Source: Conidiobolus incongruus B7586 | Taxonomy: Eukaryota; Entomophthoromycota; Entomophthoromycetes; Entomophthorales; Conidiobolaceae | DNA: 11,704 nucleotides | Direction of reading: 5' to 3' | Assembly (NCBI GenBank): GCA_000697335.1 | Contig: JNEM01000112.1 | Span: 1-11,704 of the forward strand | Part shown: in pieces, positions 1 to 8,570 of the stretch | Layout of the letters: every line of letters begins with the position of its first letter | Position numbering within the stretch: the first letter of the stretch is position 1 | Notes under the pieces: model-generated | The model's database searches: none | Told to the model about the DNA's origin: nothing | Seen by the model: the letters and a program-made list of their open reading frames with translations, nothing else | Position numbers and translations under genes: made by a program

Positions 1-1304
1 AACTAATATAATATAGGAAAAAACTTAATATAAAAGTAATATGGTATAAAATATAATAAAATAATATAAGATATAATGTGTAAATATAAATAAGATTTAA
101 ATAAGCTTTAAATTAAAATGAGTTACTAATATATTAAAATCTATATTAGGTAATATTAGTATACTATAATATTAATAAGGTATAGTTTTAATCTTAAAAA
201 TAATATAAAAGATAAGAAATAATAAGAATTAAGAGAAAAAAGAAAAACCTTGTTTATTAAATACTTTAATGTTATTTATATAATTAATTTAGTTATAAAA
301 CTATAAATTAACCATATAATTTATAGTTTGTTGAATTATATAGAAATATATATAAGAATTTAAAGAATTAATCTCTTAATAAAATTATTCTTAATTATAT
401 ATTGAATAGTATTATTAATTAATTAAGCTTGTTCAAAATTTGTTTTAATAAAAATATTATTAATTATAAAACACACAGGTATTATTAATCCATTGAAAAA
501 AACTTGGTTATTAATTATTTAAAGGTTATCAAAAAAATTAATAACATCAGATTAATATAGTTTGTATCTTGTTTATTAGCATTTTATTAAAGTTTTTTAT
601 AATTATGAAATCAACACTCTGAAATTAATAGCAAAAAGACACCCAAATGGATGAAATATAAATTAAGCAATTAAGTTTATTATTCTATTTTAAGTTATAT
701 ATTAGTACTTTTCATTATTATATATTTTAAAATCTTATTTGATAAATATATATTTTAATTTTAAATTAATGAAAAAAAGTATTGATATAAATATATTGAG
801 TCGATTCGTTGAGTTTTCATGAAAATTATATATTTTAAATGTATATTAAAGTATTTTCGAATTGATTAATCAAATTTCATAAATAATTTATATATGAATT
901 AATATTTTAGTAAATAACAATACTTATAAATCTATTTAAATTTTTTAATTAATAATGATATAGCTTATATGTAAAATGAAAATTCTAAAAATTAATTGAA
1001 TGATATTTTTTGAAAATATCAAAATTTGTAGATAAATTACTGATTTATTATATTTAATAACTGAGAATTATTTATTTTGCCTTTTTTGATATTTTTTAAT
1101 CAATAAATGATTGTTTTAATTTTTATTATTAAAAATACTAATACAAAATTAAGTTAGAGAATTTTAATTTTAAAATCATATTATTAATATAGTTTTTTTA
1201 TATAAAGATTGAATTCTAATCATTAAATTTATTAAATTTCATCGCTTTCCTATATTAATTTTGGAAACCCTAAAATTTATTCAAAATAACAACAAAAATA
1301 AAGT
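1..1304. other. AT-rich spacer, no gene seen
   Basis: All frames are dense in stops and dominated by A/T, apart from the hairpin at 298-329. Around 1240-1300 the G+C begins to rise towards the relic tract. No tRNA, simple-sequence array or conserved motif was recognised. Confidence 0.6.
298..329. repeat. 13-bp stem hairpin with 6-nt loop
   Basis: AAACTATAAATTA (298-310) is exactly complementary to 317-329 across the loop ACCATA. It is compact and perfect, but roughly one such stem is expected by chance in a window this size and composition. Confidence 0.4.
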
Positions 1305-1446
1305 AAATGTTTTGCTCAGGATAAACGACAGAAAATATCAAAGGAAATTTCTCCGGTTGTAATAATATATAACATATTCAAATACTGATTTGTCCAGTTA
1401 AGACTTATTTTACAAGAAGTATTTCGAGTAATAAACACCAATATTC

Positions 1447-1474
1447 TTAATATATGAATGTAATTTTCAGGATT
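1447..1474 (+). repeat. Direct repeat copy 1 (28 bp, 26/28 identical to 1953-1980)
   Basis: This 28-base block begins TTAATATATGAATG and differs from the copy at 1953-1980 at two positions. The copies are 506 bases apart and the flanks do not align convincingly. A related shorter string, AATATATGAATG, also occurs near 1715. This may be internal repetition in a decayed gene or the trace of an old duplicated element. Confidence 0.5.
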
Positions 1475-1952
1475 AAAAATTAATAAATAATATTCAATAT
1501 GAAATTATAAGGAATATAACTGGAAAAATAGATTATGGATTAAATAAAATAATTGAAGGAATATACTAAATAGTAGCAATATGAGAAACATTGAATAAAT
1601 TTATTAATTAGAAGTTATTTTATCTCGATTTTTGTATTATTAATAAGATAGTTTAGCACTTATTTAATTGATATTTGCCATTGAATTTTACATGTCAGGA
1701 TTTGTATTTACAAGAATATATGAATGTCTTGAGAGGCTTGCAATAGAAATTTCTACCAGAAAATTTGAATATACCACAAATCTATTAAATGTGATTATCC
1801 GACAAATACCTAAATGTGGTTATCAATTTGTTTCTAGATCAGAGTGATTCTATGATCAAAATATATTGGTAATTTGAAATAAATTGATTTTAAATATATA
1901 GGCTATCGAAATGTTTTTTCATTAAAATTCATAGTCAAAAGTAAATATAATA

Positions 1953-1980
1953 TTAATATATGAATGAAATTTTCCGGATT
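1953..1980 (+). repeat. Direct repeat copy 2 (28 bp)
   Basis: Partner of 1447-1474 with 26 of 28 bases identical. It lies in the same coding-like relic tract, after a candidate acceptor (ATATAG at about 1896-1901). Confidence 0.5.
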
Positions 1981-2639
1981 GAAGAAAAATGATTAAAAAT
2001 ATATATTGGTTTTTGTATAAAATATTCTCAAGATAACCGAATAATAAAAGCTAATATCAATTTTTCTTAATACTATGGTTTCGATCTTATATTCGATTAA
2101 TAATGCCAGATGCTCCACCACAAATTTTATTGATACAAGGCAACTTTGAAATAATATAAGAAATTTTTAGTCTTGAAAAATTATCTTTTATACCAACTGA
2201 GGATTGCAAGCTAAATATTGGTAAAAATGTTGCATGACTTGAGTAAGTTTCTTAAACACTAATTTATCTCAAATGTAAAAATTTCTTTTAATGGTTATTA
2301 GTAATTTTAAATATAAAATCAATAATTTTATATTTATCTATTTCATGTTATATTTAATATTAAATTAGAATATTAACCTGTATGCCATTCTATTCTCAAT
2401 GAATTGTCTTGATGATACAATTTCGAAATTTAGTATGATGGCCTTTAAAAACTATAATAATTATCAAGTTTAATGTAGTTTGTTAATTACTATTGATATT
2501 GTGGCAATTTTTTCGAATTGGTGAAATTGTAGGCGACATTAAATCAATAAATATCGAGGTTTTTAAATCAATAAACAATGTCACTTTATGGAATATGGAT
2601 GATAACAAATATTTCGACTCAAGGCTTCAAAAGAGGTAA

Positions 2640-4185
2640 AATAGTGTTCTTTGAAGTATATTGCAGTTTTAAAAAAGAATTTATAAATATTTGGATTATA
2701 ATATTTTCGTTAATATATATCAAAGTTCTAAATATGTTGAATTTTTTTGAAGATGATGTCTTGCATTTTAAATTATAAAGACAATAGAAAAAACCATTAA
2801 TATGATTAACATCATTAGTTTATAAAGTTACTTACAATCATTATTATTATAATTTTGAGAGTTTGATTAGATAATCTTAAAATATTTTATTCTGTATTAT
2901 TAAGTTTTGATTTATTAAAAATGTCAATTATGGTATAAATAATTTGGAAATAATATAAATATTATTAATATAGCAATTGTTAAGAGACTAATTCTTGAAA
3001 TTCTTATATATAATTTTATATAGTTAGATTAACTCTAAATTAATCAAGTAATTTATATTTTTAAAATAATATTGATTTAACTAATAAACATGGCCCTTTT
3101 TTACTCTGAATTCTTAATATTTCTGGTATTTTATTGTTATTCTTTCTAAGGTTATGACTATATCTTTTAATATATATTATTGATATTATCTAATATAAAA
3201 ACTAATATATCTATATTGATTTATTTATTTATTTATAAAGCTTAAATAAACTTTGTTTATTGATATATTAACTTGGAACATACATATTAAATTAAGTCTT
3301 CCTTTGCATTATATTGGTTATATCACCAATTATACCTATAGAAAATATTAATTATTTTTATATATTTTATATTTATTTTATTTTTCAAAACTAACAATAA
3401 ATTTGAAAAACCAGAATATAAAAAATTTATAATTTTTTGACTAATTGATAATTTAGATAGTAATTTAAAAATTAATAAAAAATTAACAAATATCAGGCAT
3501 AAAAATTATATAATTTATACAGATTCATTAATAAACTCTCTATAATATATAACTATATCAATATTAATATTATTCACATAAATATTTAAATTCCCTTAAG
3601 TAAATTATAAACTAATTTAATATTCAAAATATTTGGACTTAAGACAGAAATAATCATTACATATTTTTATTTAATTTTAGAATATATATAATAAAATAAA
3701 ATATTTAAAACAAGATCATTTTCTGAGGTTTATATTTCTATATATTATTTTTATCTTTTAAAAATTCCTTCTAACTATGTATTGATTTTTTTTAAATTTG
3801 TAAATGTTCGGCTTTCATATTAATGAAAATAATTATAATACATAATTTATGTATAACCACAATAGCATTAATATTCGTTCAAGTCTAATTTTATTTATTT
3901 AACACTATTGTACTATTTAAAATATGATTTATTTTCTTATTAACTATTAATTATGTATTAGAATAATTATATCATTTTTCTACTTTGAAATATTTTAATG
4001 GATATTGCACTAAGTTCTTGTAAAGTAATATACTTTATTTATAATGATTTATAGATTAGTGATTTTCTACCTGTTTGACTTTGAATAGTTATATTTATCA
4101 CGTAAATATGAGATCCAAATTATAACTAAAGTATAAATATTATATTGTTCAAAATCTTGATAATTGAAAATGCTAATATGCATGA
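2640..4185. other. AT-rich spacer, no gene seen
   Basis: This is low-G+C sequence without protein-like islands. The only open stretch of note is the 66-codon run at 2578-2778, which begins before this spacer and is dismissed. An (ATTT)4 repeat is at 3219-3235. Confidence 0.6.
3219..3235 (+). repeat. (ATTT)4 microsatellite
   Basis: Four perfect ATTT units plus one A. It is one of the few clean simple repeats in the window. Confidence 0.6.
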
Positions 4186-4275
4186 AATATAGATGCTAAA
4201 TGTGACTTATCATTTTCAAGTCAAACTCATACCAATGATTCATCTACTACCTTGGAAGAAACACTCCGCATCAAG
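4186..4275 (+). pseudogene. Exon-like fragment ending at a splice-donor-like GTTAGT
   Basis: Thirty codons are open, with about 40% G+C from 4200 on, in spacer of far lower G+C. The peptide is polar: part reads CDLSFSSQTHTNDSSTTL, followed by EETLRIK. The fragment ends ATC AAG, immediately followed by GTTAGT (4276-4281), after which composition drops abruptly to spacer level. That looks like an exon/intron edge. There is an in-frame stop just upstream and no obvious start. No family is recognised. It may be a remnant exon of the same locus as 4639-4987, although that lies in another frame. Confidence 0.33.
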
Positions 4276-4638
4276 GTTAGTGTTTTTTATTAACTTTATA
4301 ATAATAAAATTATTCTTATCATACAACTATGTTAAATGTGAAATAATCAAATAATAATAAATATTTTTTAGTTTTATTGTTATTACAATACTGAAATAAT
4401 AAGTTATATATTCTACATATCCAGATTTCTTATCCATCTCATACATTTTTCATATCTATTTTTACCAGTGTCTTGTAATATTCGCTATTCAATATTTTTT
4501 GAATTTCGATTTATAATTCTATATGAGATTTGATCCATTTTTAGTTCTATTTAGAACTTAAATTAAGGATATAAATTAACAAATTAAAATTTTATATTAA
4601 ATTATTTTTAGTATTTTGATAGTTTGATCTATTTGACA

Positions 4639-4987
4639 CAACTACATTAAATCTTTGAAAGAATTTTATGCTTTAATTCAATAACAATACGAATATGATC
4701 ATTTTTCCAAATACATATTTCTATTTAGTTAATATTCAAAAATGTATTAATGATATTAACTAAATAGCAAGACAAATTATTCCAGCACATTAATATAAGC
4801 ATCTAAGCATTCATCTGGACAATCTCAAGCCTCCAAAATAACACCAAATAATAATTTAAAGGAGAATTATTAATGACCAATAGAAGCTAATCCGATTCGT
4901 TCCGAGAACAATACACAATTATTGAGTTTAAGAAGTGTTGAAAATAAAAATTTTTCACAACTACTATTTTAATAAAAATAAATAGTA
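4639..4987 (+). pseudogene. Ser/Asn-rich coding-like relic, interrupted
   Basis: One frame yields long protein-like runs such as HNYIKSLKEFYALI, HSSGQSQASKITPNNNLK and IRSENNTQLLSLRSVENK, separated by several in-frame stops. The 4785-4935 part has about a third G+C, well above its surroundings. The low-complexity Ser/Asn/Gln content resembles disordered regions of AT-rich-genome proteins and gives no family. The inverted repeat at 4721-4767 sits inside the tract. It ends about 500 bases from the 3' end of the transporter gene, in the convergent direction. Confidence 0.3.
4721..4767. repeat. Perfect 15-bp inverted repeat with 17-nt loop
   Basis: The left arm CTATTTAGTTAATAT (4721-4735) is exactly complementary to the right arm at 4753-4767. 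Pairing stops abruptly on both sides. Even allowing for AT richness this is the longest perfect short-range palindrome I found. It may form a cruciform or RNA hairpin, or be the remains of a small inverted-repeat element. No target-site duplication is visible. Confidence 0.65.
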
Positions 4988-5386
4988 CAATGATAAAAGC
5001 TTGAAAATTAATATCCATAGTCAAATTGATTAATATAATCTCGTGATATTTTGGATTAATTTTATACCCTGGTTATACCCGGCAAACTAATATATTTTTT
5101 ATTTAAAAATTAAATTAAATTTGGTATTTTATTATCAAATAAAAGATTTGAATGTAAAAATAATAATACATGTAATATAATACTCTCAATGATTAAGAAA
5201 AAAGCACCAATTTAAATTCATTAAAGAGTCTTGTTTGATTCTATTTAAAAGGAATAAATAAATTTTCATTAATTGGTTCCAATTTAATTATATTTTTCCA
5301 TAATTATAGAGTTTAAATTAGAACTTTATATGGTAGCATGCAAAAACATAAACAAAAGTAAAATTTAATTGTAAATTAAATTTCTG
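4988..5386. other. AT-rich 3' flank of the transporter, no gene seen
   Basis: This sequence lies between the relic at 4639-4987 and the transporter's poly(A) signal. A short less AT-rich patch at 5040-5085 has no protein-like frame of useful length. Confidence 0.5.
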
Positions 5387-5392
5387 TTTATT
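5387..5392 (-). terminator. Poly(A) signal AATAAA of the transporter gene
   Basis: AATAAA reads on the minus strand about 100 bases after the TAA stop of the transporter. The spacing suits a short 3' untranslated region. The hexamer is frequent by chance in this composition. Confidence 0.45.
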
Positions 5393-5494
5393 ACTTAAAA
5401 TTACAAAGAAATGCTTTTGGATTTATGATGAATAATGAATGAATTAGGCCAAATTTCATTTGGTTGAGGGAATATTACGTCAAATGCAATTAAT

Positions 5495-6769
5495 TTAGAA
5501 GGGGATCACTTGAATAATAAACAAGAATAAGGTAACAAGAGCGGTAAGGATGGGAATGGCTAAGATATACGAGTAGAATAAGAGAACAGCTAAGTCGTTT
5601 TCATATTTACCAATGGTTTGACAAATTTGCATGAGATTAATGGCTGTTGGACAAGCGATGAGGATCATCATTACTAAAACAAAGACTGGATCATCACCAA
5701 GGGCAAAATAGGGTTGGAATAAGAGTAATGCACTAATGACAACGATAGGGGTAAGAACGAATCTGCTAAAGATGACATAATATACAACAGTGTGATTATG
5801 TGTAGTATCTCCTTTGGAAAGTTGATATATCTGACTACCCAAGCAAATTAAGATTAGGGGGATTGAAGCTTGGCCACAAAGTTTGATAGCATCCGCTAAG
5901 GAATCTAAAACAGGTGATTGACCGTATAAAGAGTTTTTAAGTGGAGGAATGAAACCAACAATAAGGGCCAAGAAGATAGCCAAAAGAGGAGGATTGAACA
6001 TAGAAGCAACCTTATTGAATGCATTTTTCAATAATCCAACAACGCAGCCTTTATCATTGGTTTCGCTAGTAGTAGTGGTGTTTGACTTGGAAATTAAAGG
6101 TGTAGTTTCAGTAGCACTAGTGGATGGACCCTGTTCAAGAGTAGCATCATTTGAAGTAGATTCGGGTGCATTAGGACCGTTCTTTAATAAATTAAGGCCG
6201 TAACTCCAGCGGACAAAATTAGTAATAGCGGAATAAATAACAATATATGAAATGCCTCGGGCTTCAATTTCTTGCATGGTATCTTTGGGATCCCACCTGA
6301 GTTGTTGATATACTGCACTTACTGCGATACTTTGAATGAGACAAATGGGTAAGCTGTTATTGTTAGAGAACATCATTGTAAAGGTCATGAATCTCTTATG
6401 GTATTCAGAAATACCAAAAATTTTAGCACCAAGGGAAGAGATAAGGATAGTAGAAAGGAACACTAGACCAAAAATAATAGGTATCGGCCACATAGCTAAG
6501 AAAGTTTGTAAATTAATGGTTGAAGCCATTTTGGTAAATAGTAGACATGGGGTAAAGAAGTTGAGATTAAGCTTAGAAATACTCTATCAAATATGGTTAA
6601 TTTTATGACATTAGAATTCAAAGTGAAAATAATTTACCTTTTGAAGTTTTTGATCTAGTAAGCCTCGTCTGGTTAAAACATAACCAGCGAAGCAAACTAG
6701 AGCTACTTGTAAAATAGATTGTACCGAAGTAGCAATTAGGGGAAAGATTGGGATATCAGACACTGACAT
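5495..6769 (-). CDS. PIN-like (auxin efflux carrier family, ECM3/YLR152C-like) membrane transporter, two exons
   Basis: Two exons, 6769-6638 and 6583-5495, encode 406 residues. By family (Mem_trans, PF03547) this is a polytopic carrier of the PIN/PILS/ECM3 type, and the substrate of the fungal members is not established. I see two hydrophobic bundles of about five segments each: roughly residues 8-30, 48-65, 72-100, 109-133 and 155-177, then 242-259, 283-299, 310-333, 343-364 and 375-400. A hydrophilic Ser/Thr/Asn-rich loop of about 60 residues separates them. Family-like features are LNLNFFTPCLLF early on, the helix-breaking NNNSLP (residues 118-123) in segment 4, RGISYIVIYS..NFVRWSYG before the loop, and CPTAINLMQICQ in segment 9. 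These last two resemble fungal members. The start at 6769 opens directly into segment 1. An ATG at 6529 would delete segments 1-2, so it is not the start. The loop is short compared with yeast ECM3. The gene uses CAA for Gln and ends in TAA, so the code is standard. Family confidence is high; function is unknown. Confidence 0.93.
6584..6637 (-). other. 54-nt spliceosomal intron of the transporter gene
   Basis: On the minus strand the donor reads AAG|GTAAAT and the acceptor GATAG|AGT. A CTAAT and a TTAAC lie about 27 and 14 bases before the acceptor as candidate branch points. The intron is phase 0 and joins ..DQKLQK to SISKLNLNFFTP.., restoring the continuous N-terminal segment expected in the family. 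The next possible AG, two bases downstream, would shift the frame, so this acceptor is preferred. The intron is much more AT-rich than the flanking exons. Confidence 0.88.
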
Positions 6770-6810
6770 TTATGAATTAAAAGATGTTTATTTTATTCTG
6801 CTATAGGCTG

Positions 6811-6820
6811 TATTTATATA
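6811..6820 (-). promoter_or_regulatory. TATA box of the transporter gene
   Basis: The minus strand reads TATATAAATA, 42-51 bases before the ATG. This leaves room for a short leader if transcription starts about 30 bases downstream. It is the best TATA match near the start, but TATA-like strings are common in DNA this AT-rich, so only position and quality support it. Confidence 0.5.
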
Positions 6821-7000
6821 AAATCTAATTGTAACAGCAACAAAAATGCTAAGAAAATTTCAAGAATTGGGGTAAATAGTCTAAATGGATTCAGGGGATT
6901 TATATATCCATTTTAATTGAAACACAATATAAAATTGCCATTTTTAAATTGTAAAATTAATTGAAATCATTAGGTTGTTGTCATTTCTATTGACTTCTAT

Positions 7001-7063
7001 TCAGAATAAATGATTCTCAGAAACCATACAAATCATTAACAACAGATAGTGTGCAGCTGCCAT
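7001..7063 (-). other. Small 20-codon ORF upstream of the transporter, possible uORF
   Basis: From the ATG at 7063 to TGA at 7001 the minus strand encodes 20 residues starting MAAAHYLLLMICM, a short hydrophobic peptide. It has clearly more G and C than the surrounding spacer and ends 231 bases before the transporter ATG. A second, overlapping short ORF begins 7 bases further upstream, so neither is firmly supported. If transcription starts above 7063 instead of near the TATA box at 6811-6820, this would be an upstream ORF in the leader. Otherwise it is part of the promoter island. The palindrome GCAGCTGC (7053-7060) lies inside it. Confidence 0.2.
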
Positions 7064-7069
7064 GATTTC

Positions 7070-7186
7070 ATTGGATATCCTCTGCGGAAATGAAAATATC
7101 TCTTAAATGAAAATATGAGACATATTTTATTAACCAATCAAATTCCCTCCATTGTTCACATTCAATTGAAATTGGCATAACATTGG
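7070..7186 (-). promoter_or_regulatory. CCAAT-box cluster upstream of the transporter gene
   Basis: Four CCAAT pentamers lie within 117 bases. Three are in the transcribed (minus) sense at 7070-7074, 7171-7175 and 7182-7186, and one is on the plus strand at 7134-7138. They sit about 300-420 bases before the transporter ATG, in an island with more G and C than its surroundings. CCAAT is bound by the HAP/NF-Y complex in fungi. At the window's base composition far fewer than four would be expected, but the island is less AT-rich, so the enrichment is suggestive only. No other gene start is near. Confidence 0.4.
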
Positions 7187-7402
7187 TTTATCATACAAAA
7201 AGATAAGGAAAGGCCCTTAAAAAGGAAATAAAGAGATTGTGATAATATTAATTAGTTAACTTTTGCCTAAATTTTAAATTGTCATTGTGAAATAAGTTAT
7301 TATGGTTTCAAAAGGGTGCATTTGCTATATTATGACGTTTCACTAAAAATTGTTAGCATCGGATGCAAGACAAAATAAAATTTCTAATATATCAAAATTT
7401 CT

Positions 7403-7435
7403 TATATCACTATTACTTAATTGCTTAGTGATATA
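7403..7435. repeat. 10-bp stem hairpin with 13-nt loop
   Basis: TATATCACTA (7403-7412) pairs exactly with TAGTGATATA (7426-7435). It sits in spacer about 630 bases upstream of the transporter start. At this base composition such stems occur several times per 10 kb by chance. Confidence 0.35.
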
Positions 7436-7505
7436 TAGCTATTTATTATTTGATATTTTCTTCCGTGAATTTTCCTTAATAATTATTGGATCAATTAAAA
7501 TTAAA

Positions 7506-7582
7506 CAAATTTTTATGTTTTAAAAATTTGAAATCATTATTAATTCAACAAAATTTAAAGAAATTTAATAAAAACATAAAAA
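7506..7582. repeat. Nested inverted repeats
   Basis: CAAATTTTTA (7506-7515) pairs with TAAAAATTTG (7521-7530) across a 5-nt loop. An alternative pairing joins 7509-7521 to 7571-7583 over 13 bp. Both are A/T-dominated, so chance is likely. Confidence 0.3.
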
Positions 7583-8084
7583 TCAACTAAAAATTATAAA
7601 TTAATATCATTTTTGATACAATTTGGAATATTTTAACAATTAAATAAACATTAAACACCATAAATTTTTCTGCATTCTCATAAGGTTAATAATATTTGTC
7701 AAAGATTGTTAGTTGTGTGAAATTTCATTAATAAATTGCCATCCTCCGTTTGTATCAGAGAATAAAAATTAATCAATTTAATATCGCAGTTAATAAAAAT
7801 GTAGCTGAATCATTGATAGAATATAAATATAAATATATGTTTTTGATTAATTAGTAATAAATAGAAAATGTTTTTTCCCACATATCATTAAAATTTTATA
7901 CTATTCACTCAATTTCAATAAATGTTCCATTAATATATTTAAATATATATGCCAACTTGGGATTTTAATTTATTAGTTTCTTATTGAAAAATTTGATTGA
8001 AAATATAGAAGAAATATAAATTATTTATAAGATAAAATGAAGTATAGTTGCCATAATTATATCATAAAATGCTCTTAAGGTTAA

Positions 8085-8156
8085 TTATACTGGTGTTAAA
8101 ATATGTGAAGAAAAAAAATATCACATATTCAACCTTGTACAGGTATTAAAATTTGT
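8085..8156 (+). repeat. Two degenerate 22-bp direct repeats at 50-bp spacing
   Basis: 8085-8106 and 8135-8156 share about 18 of 22 bases around the core GGTRTTAAAAT. They flank the hairpin at 8100-8129. The match is weak but better than the surroundings. Confidence 0.3.
8100..8129. repeat. 9-bp stem hairpin with 12-nt loop
   Basis: AATATGTGA (8100-8108) pairs with TCACATATT (8121-8129) around an A-rich loop. It lies at the edge of the relic at 8109-8570. Confidence 0.4.
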
Positions 8157-8570
8157 GTAATCGGACTTTTTGGTTTATATTCGGCAAATATTATATATAT
8201 TTCATTGGAGGATGAATTCATTAATTTGATTAACCAAGTTTATTTATATTAATATATGTAGTTCATAATATATTATCCGATTTATATATCAATGCTACAT
8301 TGATTAGCCATGATTATATTAATTATTTTAGGATATCTTTCGGTAATTTATATTAATAGATTCAAGTATTAGGCTGAATTAATGGATTCATTATAGACAT
8401 TGATTCTAGAATAATTAGGATTTGAAGTATTCCATTATGAATAAATATAGAATCAACCAAATATCAGATCAAAGGATAGAGTACATATTAACATGGCTAT
8501 TTTCTTGATTAGAAATTATTCGTTGACAAGTTCCAATCAATTTCATATTAATTAATTAATTTTTATAATT
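8109..8570 (+). pseudogene. Coding-like relic, interrupted, family unknown
   Basis: One plus-strand frame is open for 47 codons at 8109-8249, including CVIGLFGLYSANIIYISLED. It continues with protein-like runs broken by several stops up to about 8570, for example RSKDRVHINMAIFLIRNY near 8466-8519. G+C is visibly above the flanks. The minus strand also carries a 30-codon ORF at 8221-8129 beginning MNSSSNEIY, so the strand is not certain. I recognise no family. It may be decayed host coding sequence or a fragment of an old repeat. Confidence 0.27.

Larger units (their letters stand above)
1305..2636 (+). pseudogene. Patchy coding-like relic, family unknown
   Basis: This tract contains islands with about 29-30% G+C (by count at 1692-1847 and 2092-2240) in spacer that is often below 15%. 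One frame (codons beginning at positions divisible by 3) carries the longest open runs: about 1635-1844, within which ATG 1692 opens 51 codons; 2055-2234; and 2487-2636. It is interrupted many times in between. Peptides include RIYECLERLAIE, MPDAPPQILLIQGN and NNVTLWNMDDNKYFDS. A donor-like GTAAGT is at 2243-2248. A GTAAAA follows the last open run at 2636, and AG-ending acceptor-like strings precede some islands. No family is recognised. Other frames also read as protein-like in places, so strand and frame are uncertain. It is best treated as decayed coding sequence of unknown origin, or as chance. Confidence 0.27.
7190..8099. other. AT-rich spacer with hairpins, no gene seen
   Basis: 7200-7370 is slightly richer in G and C and could extend the transporter's regulatory region. 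It includes AGATAA at 7201-7206, a half-CRE TGACGT at 7333-7338 and GCATCGGATGC at 7356-7366. Beyond that it is ordinary AT-rich spacer with the inverted repeats listed separately. Confidence 0.5.

Noticed and set aside
1305-2636. A reassigned genetic code (stop codons read as Gln or Trp)
   Set aside because: The relics read smoothly if stops are ignored, but so does most AT-rich DNA. Both intact genes use CAA for Gln, end in TAA and have no internal stops, so the standard code applies.
2578-2778. 66-codon plus-strand ORF beginning MSLYGIWM
   Set aside because: Its first 60 bases overlap a more coding-like run in another frame (2487-2636), the rest is plain AT-rich sequence, and open runs of this length are expected by chance in such composition.
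4373-4531. About 50 open codons after the exon-like island
   Set aside because: No start, composition close to spacer apart from a short patch, and several such runs are expected by chance in the six frames.
5949-6203. 84-codon plus-strand ORF opposite the transporter
   Set aside because: Antisense shadow of the Ser/Thr-rich loop and neighbouring membrane segments; no start context or family likeness.
6336-6608. 90-codon plus-strand ORF opposite the transporter N-terminal half
   Set aside because: It is antisense to a well-supported coding exon and runs across the intron boundary; a shadow.
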